DNA of 32,500 nucleotides, from NCBI GenBank assembly GCA_963575745.1, contig CAUYUJ010003943.1, positions 1 through 32,500 on the forward strand. Reading direction: 5' to 3'. Shown here in pieces: positions 28,927 to 32,500 of the stretch. The stretch is from Prorocentrum cordatum (Eukaryota > Sar > Dinophyceae > Prorocentrales > Prorocentraceae). The notes under the pieces are model-generated. The model did no database searches, had not been told where the DNA came from, and saw only the letters and a program-made list of their open reading frames with translations. Numbering within the stretch: position 1 is the first letter of the stretch; every line of letters starts with the position of its first letter. A program made the position numbers and the translations under genes.

Positions 28927-31331
28927 ATCTGACGTCCCTTTATCATGCGACCGTGCTTGTGCTCTGTGTTCTCCAGCAATTTGATATCCAGTTTCAATTC
29001 GCTGCTGAGAATCGCTTGTAAAGCTTCCGCGAACTTCAGATCCAAACTTGCGAAATCACCGCTGTCCTGTAGATCATCCAGTGTCACACCGGGCTGTTCT
29101 GCAACACAGAAGAACTTGTATGCAGCATCTGGACGCCCAGAGGCACTGCAGAAGGCCTTGCGGACTGCGTGCTGCCACTCAAGAACATGTCCGATTCTGG
29201 GAAGACCTGGAACACGCACACGCTCGCTCTCCTTCACCGGTGTGATGGTAGCAACAGGGCTCCCTCCGATGGTGTATTGAGACTGCATGACAGTAGCACC
29301 AAGGACGTTGGGCACTGGTGAGTGCGTGCGAAAGCTTGCAGCGTCGAAGTTTGCCTCCTGTGCAGGTGCTGCGGAAGCGGCCGGGGCCGCGGTCCTGCTG
29401 GCAGCTGACGGTGACACACGTCGGGCCTGTGGCTGGTAGCCAGCGGCTGGGGTTCCCCCCTGCACACCCCCCGCGTTCGAGGCAGGGGCGCCGGGAGAAG
29501 TGCGTCTGGAGGTCGGGGCGTGTGGTGGTACAGGTGTGTGCTGTGTAGCGTCAGCTACGTGGGCCTTGAATTGGTCTTCGAGAATGATGTTGTCACGTTG
29601 CAACTGTTCGATGCAGCCTGAGAAACCATCAACATTCCTCTGGACCTCGCGGGTCTTGTCTGTAAGCACGGAATACTGTCGTTGAGTAGACTGGGAAAGG
29701 TCTGTAAGAAGAGAACGTAGCTGATCCATGTCGGCCTTTACGCGCGACAGCTCCTGCTGCGTATCCGCCAGGCGGGTCTGCACTTCAGATACCCGTGCCT
29801 TTCCAGCATCCCTCTCAGAGCGAAGCTCGTGTAACTGCCTTTGCACGTGGTCCGCCTCCGCACGCACGGTCCGTTGTACGGCTGCCAGTACGGCGGGGTC
29901 GTCAACCGAAGAAGGGGGCACCAGCTGGCCAGTCTGGGCCCTTACAACGCGCAGCTCAGTCACGGCCTCTTCGAGAGTCAGGACTCTGGCGGTGAGCTTT
30001 GGGATCGAATCAACTTGGGAATCAGAGAAACGCTGGTTGACAGCATTTTCGGCTTGACAGAGTTTGCCGTAGAGATCTTGTTGGACTTGTTGGGTCTCAG
30101 CACGAAGATCAGATGTAGCAGACATCGTGGCGTCACGAAGCTCAATAATCTGGCCCTGGAGAGCTGAGGGAGCCGCGCCGGCGCTGGCGGCAGCAACTGC
30201 TTGGATTTCATCGTGGAGAAACTTGGCGCGAGTATCATTGTGGTCACGCATATGGATAAAACGTGCTTCCAAATGAGAGAACTCGGAGTGCACAGCGGCA
30301 AGCTCGGAGTGGTCTTGGCCACGCTGAGCGGCAACAGCATCGACCTTCGAAACGAGTTGACACATGACGTGACGATCCTCGTACAACCTAGCGTCGACTT
30401 CCTGCAAACCTTTAGCGAGATCCGATCGCAAGATCGCAGTCTCAGTGGCGGTTGCCTGGTGCACGAGAGCAGTCTGATGCTCCACATACGTCTGTACCTG
30501 GTCTCTTAGCTCAGCCATATCTGTTAGGGGGACGGCGGCAGGCGCAGCCACAGGTGAGCTGACAGCGCGTCTTCGTGCCCTCTGGGAGGGACTGCGGCTG
30601 TGCAAATCCTGGGCTGCAATCTGGAACTGTTCGGGGCCACGTCTGTCACGAGGCGAAGCTGCGCGAGAACGAGAAACAGTGACTTGACGACCGGCGAAGG
30701 CTGCGCCGTCGCGGGTCTGAGCACGAAACTCGAGGGCGCGGACGTGCTCTCGGACTGGCGTCACGGCACGGGTGACTGGGTTCCGTCCTGGCGCGCCGGC
30801 GTTCGCGTGACTCCCGCCCCAGCGGCGAGATCCTCCAGAGCCTCTCTGCACGGGACTTCCCTGTGGAGGCGAAAGAGCCTCCGAGTGGGCCCCCCCAGCA
30901 GGGGCCCGAAAAGTCGGGGTCAGATTTTGAGGAGGTTGAGGAGTCTGGAGCTGAGGAACTCCAGGAGCCACAGGGTGTCTCGCTCTGACAGCATTTCTGG
31001 GCGGATCATTCCGTGGCACGAGGACCTCAGCGCTCTGAAAGAGATGCTGCGCAGCACCCGAGCTGCGGTCTCCCGCTGCATCCGACACGACGGGCGACGC
31101 GACGGGATGAACGACTGACGACGAGGAAGGGGCCTGGAACTGAGGAGTACCAGGAGCGTGTCCTTGTCCAGCGTCAAGACCCTCAGTACCTGGAGAAATG
31201 GCCACACGATCAGCTCGCGGGATGCCATGCACGTCCATCAAAACTTCAATCTCCTGCTCCAAGTTGCGCGCCACGGGGTCCGCCACGCCGTCGCGAAGAG
31301 GCGCGGGGCCGAGAGGCGCACCGCCCTCCAT
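28896..31331 (-). CDS. gag: Gag, N-terminal and capsid-like part (811 residues as read)
   Basis: Starts at an ATG 73 bases inside the 5' LTR. Residues 1-270 are low-complexity Pro/Ser/Arg. About 270-580 is a long coiled-coil series (ELRDQVQTYVEHQTALV, EARFIHMRDHNDTRAK, VQRTVRAEADHVQRQLHELR). A second low-complexity linker follows. From about residue 710 a capsid-like region reads RVRVPGLPRIGHVLEWQHAV, RPDAAYKFFCV, SLDLKFAEALQAILSSEL, ending KGRQI. The frame then meets a stop at 28896. The matching continuation lies one base back in the next frame, so Gag is split at about 28926. No CCHC knuckle is present here; the fingers lie in the second frame. Confidence 0.75.
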   Translation of the reverse strand: MEGGAPLGPAPLRDGVADPVARNLEQEIEVLMDVHGIPRADRVAISPGTEGLDAGQGHAPGTPQFQAPSSSSVVHPVASPVVSDAAGDRSSGAAQHLFQSAEVLVPRNDPPRNAVRARHPVAPGVPQLQTPQPPQNLTPTFRAPAGGAHSEALSPPQGSPVQRGSGGSRRWGGSHANAGAPGRNPVTRAVTPVREHVRALEFRAQTRDGAAFAGRQVTVSRSRAASPRDRRGPEQFQIAAQDLHSRSPSQRARRRAVSSPVAAPAAVPLTDMAELRDQVQTYVEHQTALVHQATATETAILRSDLAKGLQEVDARLYEDRHVMCQLVSKVDAVAAQRGQDHSELAAVHSEFSHLEARFIHMRDHNDTRAKFLHDEIQAVAAASAGAAPSALQGQIIELRDATMSATSDLRAETQQVQQDLYGKLCQAENAVNQRFSDSQVDSIPKLTARVLTLEEAVTELRVVRAQTGQLVPPSSVDDPAVLAAVQRTVRAEADHVQRQLHELRSERDAGKARVSEVQTRLADTQQELSRVKADMDQLRSLLTDLSQSTQRQYSVLTDKTREVQRNVDGFSGCIEQLQRDNIILEDQFKAHVADATQHTPVPPHAPTSRRTSPGAPASNAGGVQGGTPAAGYQPQARRVSPSAASRTAAPAASAAPAQEANFDAASFRTHSPVPNVLGATVMQSQYTIGGSPVATITPVKESERVRVPGLPRIGHVLEWQHAVRKAFCSASGRPDAAYKFFCVAEQPGVTLDDLQDSGDFASLDLKFAEALQAILSSELKLDIKLLENTEHKHGRMIKGRQITGRFCVITM

Positions 31332-31388
31332 CGCGACTGAGTGGGGGGCTCAGGAAGCGCGGAAGTTGGAGCGATTGCGTTTTGAACA

Positions 31389-31404
31389 GAGAAGGCTGAT
31401 AACC
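31389..31404 (-). promoter_or_regulatory. Primer binding site candidate
   Basis: Directly inside the 5' LTR the coding strand reads GGTTATCAGCCTTCTC. Its complement ends GGCTGATAACC, which looks like an anticodon arm with the loop CTGATAA (anticodon GAU, isoleucine) rather than a tRNA 3' end. Copia of Drosophila is primed by a cut initiator tRNA, with a site beginning GGTTATGGGCCC. The two sites share GGTTAT. Confidence 0.5.
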
Positions 31405-31581
31405 TGTGTGAGGGGGAGGGGGACCGAAGGACCGAACCCACCCCCAAAGTGTCCGTAGGTAGACGTGATGAGGATGATGGAAGTTGTCCACTTCACCCTC
31501 TGAGTACGAGTACCTGCATCCGAGCCGAAAGGGGCGATGGATATGAGCAAGATAGGAGGAAAGTAGGGGGATTCACGCACA
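31405..31581 (-). repeat. 5' LTR
   Basis: Identical to 24550-24726. On the coding strand it begins TGTGCGTGAATC and ends CCTCACACA. No TATA box is evident, which is usual for dinoflagellates. Confidence 0.95.
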
Positions 31582-31586
31582 GGCAT
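31582..31586. repeat. Target-site duplication GGCAT (right copy)
   Basis: Immediately follows the 5' LTR on the plus strand; pairs with 24545-24549. Confidence 0.9.
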
Positions 31587-32500
31587 GAGCCCTCTTTGCC
31601 ACGCCGCCTGGGCGGCACACTTGCCGCGGGTCCGCGAGATAGCGCCGCTTGCGGGACCTGAGCGCGATGCGGCGGTGGCGGCGAGCCAGACGAGCGACGC
31701 ACTCTTGCAAAAGAGGCGCGAGGCGGCGTTGCAATTTTGGCGAGAGCGCAAACGCGCGACGGCTTCAGAATGGAAGGCGCCGCCCGGCACGCCGCTACCG
31801 CGAAGCACCGGCGGAGAGCGCGGTCGGGCGAGGCGCGCTATGCGAAGTTACCATGGCATGTGCGCTCCGTCCTTGGGCCTGACAAGAACTTGTTGCTTTT
31901 GGCCGAAATGATGCAAGCTGCAGGGGTGACCAGCGACGCAGCGCGCGCGCGCGCGACAGCGGGGCGCGGCTCCGTGCTTGAGGCGTCCGACGAGAATTTG
32001 ACGCGTGACTTGGAGCGGGGCTTCCCGCTAGTGGGGGCCCTGCCGCGCTCGGGCATGAACGCGCCCGTGACCCCCAAGGGAGCCGAGTGCCCATCCGAGT
32101 TGCGCAGCCGAGCGGACACTTTGAACGCCGCCACCCTCGAGCGCGTGTCTCGGGATCTGGGGGCCGACGCGGAAGTCACCCAGATTTTGCACGATAAAGC
32201 ATACGAAAGGGCGCGCGCCGCGCAAGCCAGCGGGGACAGTCGCCCATGCTGCGACGTCCGCGAGCGCGCAGGTGGCCGCGGGCCAGGCAGCGTGGGCCCG
32301 GTTGTCCGACCTGCCACGCGGGGCGGTGTTAAACCCGCGATTCCCTGTAGACGAGGGATGGCGCTGGAAGTTGGAAGAATGGATACGCAAGGAATGGCGC
32401 ATTCGCCGCGGCATGCACCGCCCCCTCCCCTGGACGCCGCGCCGGGAGCCAACGCGTCCAGGTACGCGCGATCGACGATTTCACTGCCACGGGCGTTACC
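31587..32500 (+). pseudogene. Continuation of pol of the second retroelement, reaching the RT domain at the window edge
   Basis: The first frame (from 31585) gives LPRVREIAPLAGPERDAAVA and LQFWRERKRATASEWKAPPG. After a shift, RYAKLPWHVRSVLGPDKNLL and AEMMQAAGV (31836 onward) lead to LERGFPLVGALPRSG and NAATLERVSRDLGADAEV. A further shift gives VLNPRFPVDEGWRWKLEEW (about 32330-32385), and another VRAIDDFTATGVT at the last bases. That is the R-x-I-D-D-F motif opening the reverse transcriptase. This order (K-x-PWHVRS, GF-x-LxG-x-(L/I)P-x-SG, then R-x-IDDF) is what I know from dinoflagellate DIRS-like pol. Four frames in 0.9 kb mean this copy is dead. Confidence 0.6.

Larger units (their letters stand above)
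24550..31581 (-). mobile_element. Complete, probably non-autonomous LTR retrotransposon (gag-protease only), 7032 bp
   Basis: Bounded by two 177-bp direct repeats that I read as identical, starting TG and ending CA, and by a GGCAT duplication. Coding is on the minus strand, so the 5' LTR is 31405-31581. Inside are a 16-base primer-site candidate, gag (28896-31331), a second frame with CCCH fingers and an aspartic-protease motif (25615-28914), 0.9 kb without genes and a G-rich tract before the 3' LTR. I find no integrase (HHCC/DDE), reverse transcriptase or RNase H. The Gag and protease style is closest to Ty1/copia as I know it in dinoflagellates. It is inserted in the pol gene of another retroelement on the opposite strand. 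Confidence 0.85.

Overview
The window looks like nuclear DNA of a dinoflagellate, most like what is known from Prorocentrum. This is inference from content, because no rRNA or house-keeping gene is present. The DNA is mostly GC-rich and packed with remnants of mobile elements and low-complexity repeats. It carries coding families I associate with dinoflagellate repeats: a reverse transcriptase joined to a C5 DNA methyltransferase and a tyrosine-recombinase domain, a DDE transposase with proline-rich and OTU-like parts, a Gag with three CCCH fingers, and an EEP nuclease preceded by what looks like a decayed dinoflagellate spliced leader. Almost every coding stretch is broken by frameshifts or stops.

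Layout. 1-2000 (minus): remnant of a retroelement-associated gene that runs off the left edge. 2000-4560: no gene; degenerate tandem repeats, a polypurine tract and a polypyrimidine tract. 4560-7875 (minus): decayed retroelement in the order reverse transcriptase, C5 methyltransferase, RNase H-like, tyrosine recombinase N-terminus. 7915-12425: a repeat field with an ~0.8 kb direct duplication, two 174-bp copies of another repeat, a ~35-bp satellite of about 1.6 kb split by a foldback sequence, and microsatellites. 12667-13902: degenerate short repeats and hairpins. 14060-20872 (minus): an EEP nuclease gene and, upstream of it, a broken proline-rich/OTU-like/DDE transposase gene; this 7 kb is studded with a short hairpin family, nearly all in one orientation. 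21330-22220: two further tandem arrays. 22339-24549 and 31587-32500 (plus): gag and the start of pol of a second retroelement, reaching the first reverse transcriptase motif at the right edge.

Inside that second element sits a complete LTR retrotransposon on the minus strand, 24550-31581. It has two 177-bp LTRs that I read as identical, TG...CA ends and a GGCAT target-site duplication. Removing it with one GGCAT copy rejoins the interrupted pol reading frame. It encodes only Gag (coiled coil, capsid-like region, three CCCH fingers) and a retropepsin-type DSG motif. I find no integrase, reverse transcriptase or RNase H in it, so it is probably a recently moved, non-autonomous gag-protease element.

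The three things most worth a second look are the nested gag-protease element, the CCGC-loop-GCGG hairpin family across the transposase/EEP cluster, and the retroelement that carries its own (now dead) DNA methyltransferase.
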